A program made the translations under genes and the position numbers. Source: Bradyrhizobium arachidis (lineage in GTDB: Bacteria > Pseudomonadota > Alphaproteobacteria > Rhizobiales > Xanthobacteraceae). Taken from it: DNA of 64,000 bases. Positions 45,081 to 53,664 of this stretch are shown in pieces. The notes beneath the pieces were generated by a model, which saw nothing but the letters and a program-made list of their open reading frames with translations, was not told the origin of the DNA and searched no databases. The stretch covers positions 62,001 to 126,000 of the forward strand of contig NZ_CP077970.1 in assembly GCF_024758505.1 (NCBI RefSeq). Reading direction: 5' to 3'. Every line of letters begins with the position of its first letter. Within the stretch, counting starts at the first letter, position 1.

Positions 45081-46838
45081 GTGTCGGTCGCTCAACGCAG
45101 ACGCATCTCGACGCTGGTCATGAACCGCTTCGCGCGGAACGTGCTTGCGCGCGCGAGCGGCGGACCGGTTGCGCTGTCGCGGCTCTGGCCCGGCCGCACC
45201 GACCGGCTGATCATCGCGCCGCATGATCTGCGCACCGCGGACGCCACCCGCGCCGCCGAGATCTATGCCGGACGCTTCGTCTTCGCCGGCAAGATCGTCA
45301 ATTGCCACGGCCGCTCGATCTTCGATCTCGAGCCGCCGTCGGAAGACTGGGAGGTCGCGCTCCTCGGCTTCGGCTGGCTGCGCCATCTCCGCGCCGCCGA
45401 CACCGCCCTGACCCGGGCCAATGCGCGTGCCCTGGTCGAGGACTGGATCTCCAATCCGACCAACAAGCGCCGCCCGGTCGCGCGGCGCGCCGACGTGCTG
45501 GCGCGGCGCGTGATCTCGCTGTTGTCGCAGGCGCCACTGGTGCTGGGCGATACCGACAACAAGTTCTATCGCCGTTACTTGCGCGGCCTCGCGCGTGAGA
45601 TCCGCTATCTCCGCTACACCATGGTCGACATCCCCGACGGGGTGCCGCGCCTGCAAGTGTTGATCGCACTGTGCTACACCGCGCTGTGCCTCGCCAACCA
45701 GGCGCGCCACATCCGCAGCGTCTCGCGAAAACTCTCCGACGAGTTGCAGCGTCAGATCCTGCCGGACGGCGGGCACGTCTCCCGCAATCCCGGCGCGCTG
45801 ATCGAGCTGTTGATCGACCTGCTGCCGCTGCGGCAGACCTTTGCCGCGCGCAACATCGCGCCGCCGCCGGCGCTGCTCAACGCCATCGACCGCATGATGC
45901 CGATGCTGCGCTTCTTCCGGCACGGCGACGGCAACTTTGCGCTGTTCAACGGCATGAGCGCGACGGCGTCGGATCTGCTCGCCACGCTGCTCGCCTATGA
46001 CGACACCCACGGCGCGCCGATGGCGAACATGCCGCATACCGGTTTCCAGCGCCTCGATGCCGGACAGTTGACGCTGATCATGGACACCGGTGCGCCGCCG
46101 CCGCCCAATGTCAGCCACGATGCGCATGCCGGTTGTCTGTCGTTCGAATTGTCCTCAGGGATAAGCCGCATCGTAACCAATTGCGGCATGCCGACGACGG
46201 GCCGCGACAATTGGCGGCCCTTTGCGCGCGGCACCGCGGCGCATTCGACGCTGACCTATCACGACACGTCGTCGTGCCAGTTCGTCGAATTGTCGGCGAT
46301 GAAGAAGCTGCTGCACGGCGCGCCCGTCGTCAGCGGGCCGTCCGAGGTCGAGAGCTATCGCGAAATCGTGCAGAACGGCACGCTGCTCACGGCCTCGCAT
46401 GACGGCTATCTCGCAAAATTCGGCGTGATCCATCGCCGTGTCGTGATGGTCGCCGATGACGGTACGCGGCTCGACGGCGAGGACACGTTGTCGCCGCCGC
46501 AGGGCGGGCGCCTCAAGGGCGCCAACGCCGATTTCGCGCTGCGCTTCCATTTGCACCCGGCAGTGAAAGCAAGCCGCTTGTCGGATGCCCGCGGCGTCAT
46601 GCTGGTGCTGCCGAACCGCGACGTCTGGACGTTTGAAGCGCTCGACGACAAGGTCGACCTCGAGGACAGCGTGTTCCTGGCCGGCAATGATGGCCCCCGC
46701 CGCACCGCGCAGATCGTGATCCGGCAGGACGCCCGCCAGGCCCCCTCGATCCGCTGGAGTTTTGTCCGCTCGACGGCCTCGCCGGCGGTCACCAATGCCC
46801 GCCGCAACGCGCGGCGGGAGCCGGAACTTCCGCTGTGA
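45081..46838 (+). CDS. Heparinase II/III family protein
   Basis: 585 residues from a GTG after AAGGCAAGG. An alpha/alpha toroid-like helical N-terminal half (about 20-300) with LLGFGWLRHL is followed by a beta-sandwich C-terminal domain containing HDAHAGCLSFELS and TAHSTLTYHDTSSC, as in polysaccharide lyase families 12/15/17/21. Family members cleave acidic polysaccharides by beta-elimination; the usual catalytic Tyr/His cannot be assigned with confidence. No signal peptide is visible, which is odd for a lyase and suggests an internal role. Confidence 0.85.
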   Translation: MSVAQRRRISTLVMNRFARNVLARASGGPVALSRLWPGRTDRLIIAPHDLRTADATRAAEIYAGRFVFAGKIVNCHGRSIFDLEPPSEDWEVALLGFGWLRHLRAADTALTRANARALVEDWISNPTNKRRPVARRADVLARRVISLLSQAPLVLGDTDNKFYRRYLRGLAREIRYLRYTMVDIPDGVPRLQVLIALCYTALCLANQARHIRSVSRKLSDELQRQILPDGGHVSRNPGALIELLIDLLPLRQTFAARNIAPPPALLNAIDRMMPMLRFFRHGDGNFALFNGMSATASDLLATLLAYDDTHGAPMANMPHTGFQRLDAGQLTLIMDTGAPPPPNVSHDAHAGCLSFELSSGISRIVTNCGMPTTGRDNWRPFARGTAAHSTLTYHDTSSCQFVELSAMKKLLHGAPVVSGPSEVESYREIVQNGTLLTASHDGYLAKFGVIHRRVVMVADDGTRLDGEDTLSPPQGGRLKGANADFALRFHLHPAVKASRLSDARGVMLVLPNRDVWTFEALDDKVDLEDSVFLAGNDGPRRTAQIVIRQDARQAPSIRWSFVRSTASPAVTNARRNARREPELPL

Positions 46839-46903
46839 ACGCGCGCGATTCGCACCGTTCCGCGTTATTGTAGAGATCGCCGAAAGCTGCTAACGAGCCT
46901 TCG

Positions 46904-46975
46904 CTCGCGCGACTGGCGACCTTGGATGGAGCACCATCGGGAAGCGCGGGACATATCTGCCGCGCGCCTGGGCAT
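46904..46975 (+). ncRNA. ZTP riboswitch (pfl motif)
   Basis: P1 pairs CGCGC (46906-46910) with GCGCG (46944-46948). The conserved GACTGGCGA internal loop follows at 46911-46919. P2 pairs GATGG (46925-46929) with CCATC (46934-46938), followed by the GGGAAGC segment. The terminal domain CGCCTGGGCA (46965-46974) ends the motif; its CGCC can pair with GGCG (46915-46918) as the pseudoknot. ZTP and ZMP bind this class; it regulates purine and folate genes. It stands 30 bases before the purH ATG, so translational control is likely. Confidence 0.88.
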
Positions 46976-47004
46976 AGGGACTCCCTGAACAGAGGATCTT
47001 GCTC

Positions 47005-48597
47005 ATGACTGACCATCCCCGCCGCGTCACCCGCGCCCTTCTCTCCGTTTCCGACAAGACCGGCCTGATCGAGTTCGCCCAGGCGCTCGCTTCGCACGGC
47101 GTCGAGCTGGTTTCGACGGGCGGCACCGCAAAAGCGATCGCCGCCGCCGGCCTCAAGGTGAAGGACGTCTCCGAACTGACCGGCTTCCCTGAGATGATGG
47201 ACGGCCGCGTCAAGACGCTGCATCCGAAGGTGCATGGCGGGCTGCTCGCGATCCGCGACAATGCCGAGCACGCTTCCGCGATGAAGACGCATGGCATCGC
47301 GCCGATCGACCTGCTCGTCGTCAACCTCTATCCGTTCGAGGCAACCGTCGACAAAGGCGCCGGCTTCGAGGAGTGCATCGAGAACATCGATATCGGCGGT
47401 CCCGCGATGATCCGCGCCGCCGCGAAGAACCATGACGATGTCGCCGTCGTGGTCGAGGCGCAGGACTATCAGGCCGTACTCGACGAGCTCGCCGCCAACA
47501 ACGGCGCGACGACGCTGAAGCTGCGCCGGCGCCTCGCCGCCAAGGCCTATGCACGCACCGGCGCCTATGACGCCGCGATCTCGAACTGGTTTTCGCGTCA
47601 GCTCGAGATCGATGCGCCCGACTTCCGCGCCTTCGGCGGCCGGCTGATCCAGGCGCTGCGTTACGGCGAGAACCCGCACCAGACCGCGGCGTTCTATGCG
47701 CTGCCGGACAAGCGCCCGGGCGTCTCCACCGCGCGGCAGTTGCAGGGCAAGGAGCTGTCCTACAACAACATCAACGACACCGATGCGGCCTATGAGTGCA
47801 TCGGCGAATTCGATGCCAAGCGCACCGCGGCCTGCGTGATCGTCAAGCACGCCAATCCCTGCGGCGTCGCCGAAGGCCCCGACCTGGTCAGCGCCTATCG
47901 CCGGGCGCTCGCCTGCGACTCGACCTCAGCGTTCGGTGGGATCATCGCGATGAACCGCGCGCTGGATGCGGACACTGCGCGCGAGATCACAAAGATCTTC
48001 ACCGAGGTGATCATCGCACCGGATGCCAGCGAGGAAGCGATCGCCATCATCGGCGCCCGGAAGAATTTGCGCCTGCTGCTCGCAGGCAGCCTGCCCGATC
48101 CGCGCGCGGCCGGCTTCACCGCGAAGACGGTCGCGGGCGGTCTGCTGGTGCAGAGCCGCGACAACGCTGTTGTCGACGACATGACTTTCAAGGTGGTGAC
48201 GAGGCGCGCGCCGACCGACGCTGAAATGCGCGACCTGAAATTTGCGTTCCGGGTCGCAAAGCACGTCAAGTCCAACACCATCATCTACGCCAAGGATCTC
48301 GCCACCGTCGGCATCGGCGCGGGCCAGATGAGCCGGGTGGATTCGGCGCGGATCGCGGCACGCAAGGCCCAGGACGCGGCCAACGAATTGAAGCTTGCGG
48401 AGCCGCTGACCAAGGGCTCGGTCGTGGCCTCAGATGCGTTCTTCCCGTTCGCCGACGGCATGCTCGCCTGCATCGAAGCCGGCGCCACCGCCGTGGTGCA
48501 GCCCGGCGGCTCGATGCGCGACGACGAGGTGATCAAGGCCGCCGACGAGCACGGCATCGCCATGGTGTTCACGGGGACGCGGCATTTCAGGCATTGA
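47005..48597 (+). CDS. purH: Bifunctional AICAR formyltransferase / IMP cyclohydrolase
   Basis: 530 residues. The N-terminal IMP cyclohydrolase (MGS-like) domain starts [15 protein letters not shown]; the AICAR transformylase domain carries the KHANPCG signature (catalytic Lys-His). The enzyme does the last two steps of IMP synthesis and uses 10-formyl-THF supplied through FolD. Its substrate AICAR/ZMP is the ligand of the upstream riboswitch, a direct feedback loop. The ATG at 47005 follows AGAGG; a TTG two codons earlier was rejected. Confidence 0.97.
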   Translation: MTDHPRRVTRALLSVSDKTGLIEFAQALASHGVELVSTGGTAKAIAAAGLKVKDVSELTGFPEMMDGRVKTLHPKVHGGLLAIRDNAEHASAMKTHGIAPIDLLVVNLYPFEATVDKGAGFEECIENIDIGGPAMIRAAAKNHDDVAVVVEAQDYQAVLDELAANNGATTLKLRRRLAAKAYARTGAYDAAISNWFSRQLEIDAPDFRAFGGRLIQALRYGENPHQTAAFYALPDKRPGVSTARQLQGKELSYNNINDTDAAYECIGEFDAKRTAACVIVKHANPCGVAEGPDLVSAYRRALACDSTSAFGGIIAMNRALDADTAREITKIFTEVIIAPDASEEAIAIIGARKNLRLLLAGSLPDPRAAGFTAKTVAGGLLVQSRDNAVVDDMTFKVVTRRAPTDAEMRDLKFAFRVAKHVKSNTIIYAKDLATVGIGAGQMSRVDSARIAARKAQDAANELKLAEPLTKGSVVASDAFFPFADGMLACIEAGATAVVQPGGSMRDDEVIKAADEHGIAMVFTGTRHFRH

Positions 48598-48602
48598 CCG
48601 GT

Positions 48603-48792
48603 TGTCGTCCCGGACAAGCGCAGTTCCTGACAACGCATGGCGTTGTCAGGAACGAAGCGCAGATCCGGGACCCATAGCCACAGGAAGTGGTTGTGGCACA
48701 AGATGCGCGTTACCGAGTCTTCGTCAAACTCGATCCTGTGGTCATGGGTCCCGGATCTGCGCGCGCTTGAGGCGCGCTTGTCCGGGACGACA
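48603..48792. repeat. Long intergenic palindromic element, TGTCGTCCCGG family
   Basis: A 190-bp compound element opening TGTCGTCCCGGACAAGCG and closing CGCTTGTCCGGGACGACA, with inner palindromes TCCTGACAACGC/GCGTTGTCAGGA and ATCCGGGACCCAT/ATGGGTCCCGGAT. It fills the gap between convergent purH and MFS genes. Confidence 0.85.
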
Positions 48793-48798
48793 GGGGAG

Positions 48799-50154
48799 TT
48801 ACTTCTCTTTCACCCGCATCAACAACCCGAGCCCCGCGACGAAGAACACCACCAGCACCGCCATGCCGGCTTTCTGGCTGGCGGTGGCCGCAGTGATCAT
48901 ACCGATCAGCAGTGGGCCGACGAAGGACGTCACCTTGCCGGTCAGCGCGAACAAACCGAAATACTGGGCGATGCGGTCCTTCGGCGCGAGGCGGATCAGC
49001 ATGGTGCGCGAGGCCGCCTGCAAGGGACCTCCGGCGGCGCCGATCAGGCACCCCAGCACGAGATAGGCGCGTTCGGCCGCGCCCGAGAACAGGGGGCCGC
49101 CGGGCACGGGCGGCGCGACCTTGACGAACAGGACGCTGTCCTTGTCGACCATCAGGATCGCAGCCAGCGACAACAGCAGGATCAGCATGCTGCCGGCGAT
49201 CACGCGCTTGGGCCCCAATGAATCGTCCAGCTTGCCACCGAGCCAGGCGCCGAACGTGCCGGCGATCGCCAGCATGATGCCAAAAGTGCCGATCTGGATC
49301 GTGTGCCAGCCAAAGGTGCCGGCCGCGTAAATGCCGCCGAAGGCGAACAGCGATACCAGGCCGTCGGTGTAGATCATGTTTGCGAGCAGGAACGCCGCGA
49401 GCGATTTCTGTTTCGGCAACTCAGCGAGCGATTGCTTCAGCTCCGACAGTCCTTCGCGCAAGGCCTCACGCATCGGGCGCTTGGCCGGATAATCCGGCGT
49501 GAACAGGAACATCGGCGTCACGAAGATGACGAACCACAACGCCGTCAGCGGTCCGGTGATGCGGTCGCCCTGATGCGAGACCGGGTCGAGCCCGAATAGC
49601 GGTTCGAAGCCGAGCAGCGTGCGGCCGGTCTCGGGATTGGCGGCGAGGAAGCCGAGCACGATGATCAGACTGACGATGCCGCCGACATAGCCGGTGGCCC
49701 AGCCGGTGCCCGAGAGCCGGCCGATCCGTTCCGGCGGCACCAGCGTCGGCATCATCGCATTGTTGAAGACGGTGGCGAACTCCGCACCGACGCTCGCAAG
49801 CGCGAGCGCCGTGAGCAGCGGAGGGATGATGCTGGCATCGCCGGGCTTGCCGATCCACATCGTGCAGGAGCCGATCACCAAGAGTGTGCCGAAAGCGGCG
49901 ATCCACGGCTTGCGGCGACCGGAGGCGTCCGCAATTGCCCCGAGCACCGGCGACAGAAGCGCGATGGCCATGCCGGCGGCCGCCATCGCAAATCCCCACA
50001 GCGACTGCCCGGTCGCGGGGTCCGGCGCGATGTTGGTGGCGAAATAGGGGGCGAAGACGAAGGTCGTGATCAGCGTGAAGTAGGGCTGCGCGGCCCAATC
50101 GAAAAAGATCCAGCTGACGACGGCAGCACGTGGCGGATAGGTCCGCCTGGCCAT
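48799..50154 (-). CDS. MFS transporter, UMF1 (Atg22-like) type
   Basis: 451 residues from the ATG at 50154, which has GGAGGTGAGC directly upstream; an ATG at 50181 was rejected. About 12 membrane segments. The N-terminus [17 protein letters not shown] and the loop [15 protein letters not shown] match the UMF1/Atg22-like branch, whose eukaryotic relatives export amino acids from the vacuole. Substrate here unknown. Divergent from the gamma-glutamyltransferase gene, so a role with amino-acid or peptide breakdown products is possible. Confidence 0.87.
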   Translation of the reverse strand: MARRTYPPRAAVVSWIFFDWAAQPYFTLITTFVFAPYFATNIAPDPATGQSLWGFAMAAAGMAIALLSPVLGAIADASGRRKPWIAAFGTLLVIGSCTMWIGKPGDASIIPPLLTALALASVGAEFATVFNNAMMPTLVPPERIGRLSGTGWATGYVGGIVSLIIVLGFLAANPETGRTLLGFEPLFGLDPVSHQGDRITGPLTALWFVIFVTPMFLFTPDYPAKRPMREALREGLSELKQSLAELPKQKSLAAFLLANMIYTDGLVSLFAFGGIYAAGTFGWHTIQIGTFGIMLAIAGTFGAWLGGKLDDSLGPKRVIAGSMLILLLSLAAILMVDKDSVLFVKVAPPVPGGPLFSGAAERAYLVLGCLIGAAGGPLQAASRTMLIRLAPKDRIAQYFGLFALTGKVTSFVGPLLIGMITAATASQKAGMAVLVVFFVAGLGLLMRVKEK

Positions 50155-50283
50155 GCTCACCTCCGTGGCGATCGTCGTCATCGTCTATTCCTCATCACGA
50201 ACAGGCGTTTTGCCTGACTTTGCGCAAACCGTATAGCATCATGTCACACGGTGGGGTTGGTCCGAAGGCACGGCGAAAGTGTG

Positions 50284-52032
50284 ATGATGTCGTCTTATCA
50301 AACACGGCGAAAATTCCTCGCGACGATCGCGTTTCTGCTTGCGGGAATCCTGCCCGCCACCGCGCAAGAACGGCGCGTCTATGTACCGCCTTCGCTCGAC
50401 TCGGTCCACGCCATCAGTGCCGAACATGGCATGGTGGTGGCACAGGAGAAGATATCGGCCCAAGTGGGCGCCGATATCCTGCGGCGCGGCGGCAACGCCG
50501 TGGATGCCGCTGTCGCCACCGGCTTTGCCATGGCCGTCACCTATCCGCGCGCCGGCAATATCGGCGGCGGCGGCTTCATGGTGATCCACTCGGCGGAACG
50601 CAAGGAAGCCGTCGCGATCGACTATCGCGAGACCGCACCGGCCGCGACCACGGCAAACATCTTCCTCGGCGACGACGGAAGGCCCGACATCGCCAAATCG
50701 CGCGATTCGGCACTCGGCATCGGTATTCCCGGTACGGTTGCCGGATTGGCACTGGCGCTTGAGAAATACGGCTCGGGCCAGTTCACGCTGGCCGAATTGC
50801 TGCAACCGGCAATCGCGCTGGCGCGCGACGGTTTTGTCATCAGCGATGACATGGCCGACACCCTGCCGAGCTGGCACCGGCGGCTGGCGCGCTGGCCCTC
50901 CTCCGCAAAAATCTTTTCGCGGCCGGATGGCACGCCGCTCCGCGAGGATGATCGCCTGGTGCAAAGCGATCTTGCGGAAACGCTGATGGCCATTGCTGCG
51001 CAAGGGCCCCGCGGATTCTACGAGGGGCCCGTTGCCGAGAAGCTCGCCAAGGCCATCAGCGACGCCGGCGGCATCATCACGTCGGACGATCTCAGATCGT
51101 ACCGAGCCGTGATCCGCGAGCCCGTGCGCGGCACCTATCGCGGCCACGACATCGTGTCGATGCCGCAGCCGTCGTCCGGCGGCATAGTGCTGGTGGAAAC
51201 ACTCAACATTCTGGAAGGCTTTCCACTCTCCGACCTGAAACAGGGCTCGCCTGCATCGCTGCACCTGCTGATCGAGGCGATGAAGCGCGCCTATGCGGAT
51301 CGTGCGCGCTACCTCGGCGATCCCGCCTACGTCAGGGCGCCGATCCAGACCCTGATCGCAAAGGATTATGCGGACAGACTGCGCGCCGGCATCAAGGCCG
51401 ATAGCGCCACGCCGTCGCGCGAGATCGTCGCGGCCGCGACGCCGCCGCGCGAAGGCAGCAACACCACGCACTACTCCGTCGTCGACAGCCGCGGCAATGC
51501 CGTGAGCAACACCTACACGCTCAACTTCAGTTACGGCGTCGGCCTCGTTGCCGAGGGCACCGGTGTGCTGCTCAACAACGAGCTCGACGATTTCACCGCC
51601 GCGGTCGGCGCATCCAACGCCTATGGCCTCGTCGGCTACGAGGCCAATTTGCCCGGCCCCGGCAAGCGGCCGCTATCCTCGATGTCGCCAACCATCGTGC
51701 TCAGGGATGGCAAGCCGGTGCTGGTCACGGGCTCGCCCGGCGGCAGCCGCATCATCTCGAGCGTGCTCCAGGTGATCGTCAACGTGCTCGACTACAAGAT
51801 GGACGTCGCCGCCGCGGTCGCCGCGCCACGGCTGCATCATCAATGGCTGCCCGATGAAGTCAGGATGGAGCGCGGCTTTTCCGACGATGCAATCAATGAG
51901 CTGAAGCGCTTGGGCCACGCCATCGGCGGGACCATGGAACAGACCTCGGCCAATTCGATCGCGGTGACGCCGAACGGTCCGCTCGGCGCGCCCGATCCGC
52001 GCACCCGCGGCGCGGAGGCGGCTGGGCAATAG
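50284..52032 (+). CDS. ggt: Gamma-glutamyltransferase
   Basis: 582 residues from tandem ATG codons at 50284/50287. The N-terminus YQTRRKFLATIAFLLAG is a twin-arginine-type signal, so export to the periplasm is likely. The autocatalytic cleavage and nucleophile threonine is in SNTTHYSVVD; the later SPGGSRIISS and GKRPLSSMSPT match the gamma-glutamyl and oxyanion sites. It hydrolyses glutathione and other gamma-glutamyl compounds. Divergent from the UMF1-type MFS gene. Confidence 0.94.
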   Translation: MMSSYQTRRKFLATIAFLLAGILPATAQERRVYVPPSLDSVHAISAEHGMVVAQEKISAQVGADILRRGGNAVDAAVATGFAMAVTYPRAGNIGGGGFMVIHSAERKEAVAIDYRETAPAATTANIFLGDDGRPDIAKSRDSALGIGIPGTVAGLALALEKYGSGQFTLAELLQPAIALARDGFVISDDMADTLPSWHRRLARWPSSAKIFSRPDGTPLREDDRLVQSDLAETLMAIAAQGPRGFYEGPVAEKLAKAISDAGGIITSDDLRSYRAVIREPVRGTYRGHDIVSMPQPSSGGIVLVETLNILEGFPLSDLKQGSPASLHLLIEAMKRAYADRARYLGDPAYVRAPIQTLIAKDYADRLRAGIKADSATPSREIVAAATPPREGSNTTHYSVVDSRGNAVSNTYTLNFSYGVGLVAEGTGVLLNNELDDFTAAVGASNAYGLVGYEANLPGPGKRPLSSMSPTIVLRDGKPVLVTGSPGGSRIISSVLQVIVNVLDYKMDVAAAVAAPRLHHQWLPDEVRMERGFSDDAINELKRLGHAIGGTMEQTSANSIAVTPNGPLGAPDPRTRGAEAAGQ

Positions 52033-52082
52033 CGCCTCGTTGGGCCGCGCGTCAGGGAGGTGATCGCGGCGGTGAACTAGGT

Positions 52083-52162
52083 CGTCATTCCGGGATGGTG
52101 CGCTAGCACCAGACCCGGAATCTCGAGATTCCGGGTTCACGCTTCGCGTGCCCCGGAATGAC
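52083..52162. repeat. Intergenic palindromic repeat, CGTCATTCC family
   Basis: Opens CGTCATTCCGGGATGGTGCG and closes GCCCCGGAATGAC; inner palindrome CCGGAATCTCGAGATTCCGG, identical to the one at 41616-41698. Between convergent ggt and GST genes. Confidence 0.85.
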
Positions 52163-52165
52163 AAT

Positions 52166-52831
52166 CTACCGCGCCAGCTCGTACGGCCCGCCCTTCTGCA
52201 GCGCGCGTTGATAGGCGGGACGCGCGTGGATGCGCTCGAGGAACGCCATCGCCTTCGGATGGCCCTGCTCCAGACCGCCGCGCGACTGCGCGGCTTCCAG
52301 CGGAAAGCTCATCTGGATGTCGGCCGCGGTGAACTCATTGCCTGCGAACCATTCGCTCTTGCCGAGCTCGCCTTCCCAATAGTCCATGTGCTGCTTAAGC
52401 TGCGGATTGACCAGCGACGTTAGCGCCGTGTTCGAGACCTTGCGCACCAGAGGACGCAACAGCGCCGGCGCGCGCTTCGGCATCAGCGTGAACAACAGTT
52501 TGAGCAGCAGCGGCTGCATCGCGGATCCCTCCGCATAGTGCAGCCAATAGGTGTAGCGCAGCCGTTCCGGCGTGTTCGGCGGCGGGACGAGCCTGCCGTT
52601 GCCGTAGGTGCTGACGATGTAGTCGATGATCGCGCCTGACTCGGCGACGGTGTTGCCGTTGTCGGTGATGACAGGCGACTTGCCGAGCGGATGGATGGCG
52701 CGCAGCTCTTTTGGCGCGCGCATGTCCGGCTGGCGCTGATAGCGCACGATCTCGTACGGCACGCCCAGCTCCTCGAGCAGCCACAGCACGCGCTGCGAGC
52801 GCGAATTGTTGAGGTGATGAACGGTCAGCAT
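52166..52831 (-). CDS. Glutathione S-transferase family protein
   Basis: 221 residues. The N-terminal thioredoxin-like domain has a serine-rich active loop (HHLNNSRSQRVLW) and KSPVITDNGNTVAESGAI, the glutathione-binding Pro and Glu-Ser. A helical C-terminal domain follows. It conjugates or reduces electrophiles with glutathione; substrate unknown. Divergent from the DUF2239 gene across a region with operator-like repeats, so it may be controlled together with it. Confidence 0.92.
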   Translation of the reverse strand: MLTVHHLNNSRSQRVLWLLEELGVPYEIVRYQRQPDMRAPKELRAIHPLGKSPVITDNGNTVAESGAIIDYIVSTYGNGRLVPPPNTPERLRYTYWLHYAEGSAMQPLLLKLLFTLMPKRAPALLRPLVRKVSNTALTSLVNPQLKQHMDYWEGELGKSEWFAGNEFTAADIQMSFPLEAAQSRGGLEQGHPKAMAFLERIHARPAYQRALQKGGPYELAR

Positions 52832-52913
52832 CGCTTTGATCCCCGGTCGCGTGGTCGATTGGCCCGCGTTCGTGCCAGCCCGGCGGGGGAATGTCGAGCC
52901 ACCCGCCGATGGA

Positions 52914-52928
52914 ATTTTACCCGGGCAT
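52914..52928. promoter_or_regulatory. Operator-like repeat 1 (ATTTTACCCGGGCAT)
   Basis: Nearly identical to repeat 2 at 52941-52955, 27 bases apart. It lies just upstream of the -35 box. The core TACCCGGGCA is close to a palindrome. Regulator unknown. Confidence 0.55.
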
Positions 52929-52929
52929 A

Positions 52930-52958
52930 TTGACGGGACTATTTTATCCGGGTATTAA
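52930..52958 (+). promoter_or_regulatory. Sigma-70 promoter of the DUF2239 gene
   Basis: TTGACG (52930-52935) and TATTAA (52953-52958) with an ideal 17-base spacer. This is the best sigma-70 match I see in the window. It is flanked and overlapped by two operator-like repeats, as expected for a repressible promoter. Confidence 0.65.
52941..52955. promoter_or_regulatory. Operator-like repeat 2 (ATTTTATCCGGGTAT)
   Basis: Occupies the spacer and the first bases of the -10 box, so a bound protein would block RNA polymerase. Core TATCCGGGTA is nearly palindromic. Confidence 0.55.
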
Positions 52959-52982
52959 TCCGTCGAACTGATCAAATTGGCA

Positions 52983-53576
52983 ATGATTCCAATGACTGAC
53001 ACTTTCACAGCCTTCGCCGGCCAGCGGCGCCTGGCATCCGGACCGATGACCGAAGTCGCGCTCGCGGTGAAGCGGGCGCAGGCCCGGGGCAACGAGCCGA
53101 TCGTGATCTTCACCGATGCGACGGGACGCCCGATCGATTTCGACCTGCGCGGCGATGAACGCGAGGTGGTGGCGCGGCTGGCGAAACTCGCGCCGCCTCC
53201 TTCCGCCCAAGCAACCGAGCCGCCGAGCGAACCGCGCGGCCGCGGCCGGCCAAAACTCGGCGTGGTCGCGCGCGAGGTGACATTGCTGCCGCGGCATTGG
53301 GAGTGGCTCAACGACCAGCCGGGCGGCGCATCCGTTGCGCTGCGCAAGCTCGTCGACGACGCGCGACGTGCGAGCGGCGACAAGGATCGCGAGCGTCAGG
53401 CGCGCGATGCCGCCTACCACTTCATGGCGACCATGGCGGGCAATCTTGCGAATTTCGAGGAGGCTTCGCGCGCCTTGTTCGCGGATGACCGGCGACGCTT
53501 CGTCGGACTGATCGCGGATTGGCCCACCGACATCCGCGACCACATCGTCAAGCTCGCCTGCAGCGACCGCGCCTAG
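52983..53576 (+). CDS. DUF2239 family protein
   Basis: 197 residues. The conserved parts are FTAFAGQRRLASG near the N-terminus and, in the middle, RGRPKLGVVAREVTLLPRHWEWL, a basic stretch followed by a probable helix-turn-helix-like region; the C-terminus is helical. Family function is not established; the AT-hook-like RGRGRPK followed by LLPRHWEWL hints at nucleic-acid binding or a link with transcription factors. The start could be the ATG at 52992. The MATE gene lies 88 bases downstream on the same strand and could share its transcript. Confidence 0.85.
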   Translation: MIPMTDTFTAFAGQRRLASGPMTEVALAVKRAQARGNEPIVIFTDATGRPIDFDLRGDEREVVARLAKLAPPPSAQATEPPSEPRGRGRPKLGVVAREVTLLPRHWEWLNDQPGGASVALRKLVDDARRASGDKDRERQARDAAYHFMATMAGNLANFEEASRALFADDRRRFVGLIADWPTDIRDHIVKLACSDRA

Positions 53577-53664
53577 GCGAGCCTCACTCTCACACTGATC
53601 GACGGCCCAAGCCGCGCGCACCTCGCGCGGCAACGGCTTCGCACGCCCATTGAAAGGAAGACCC

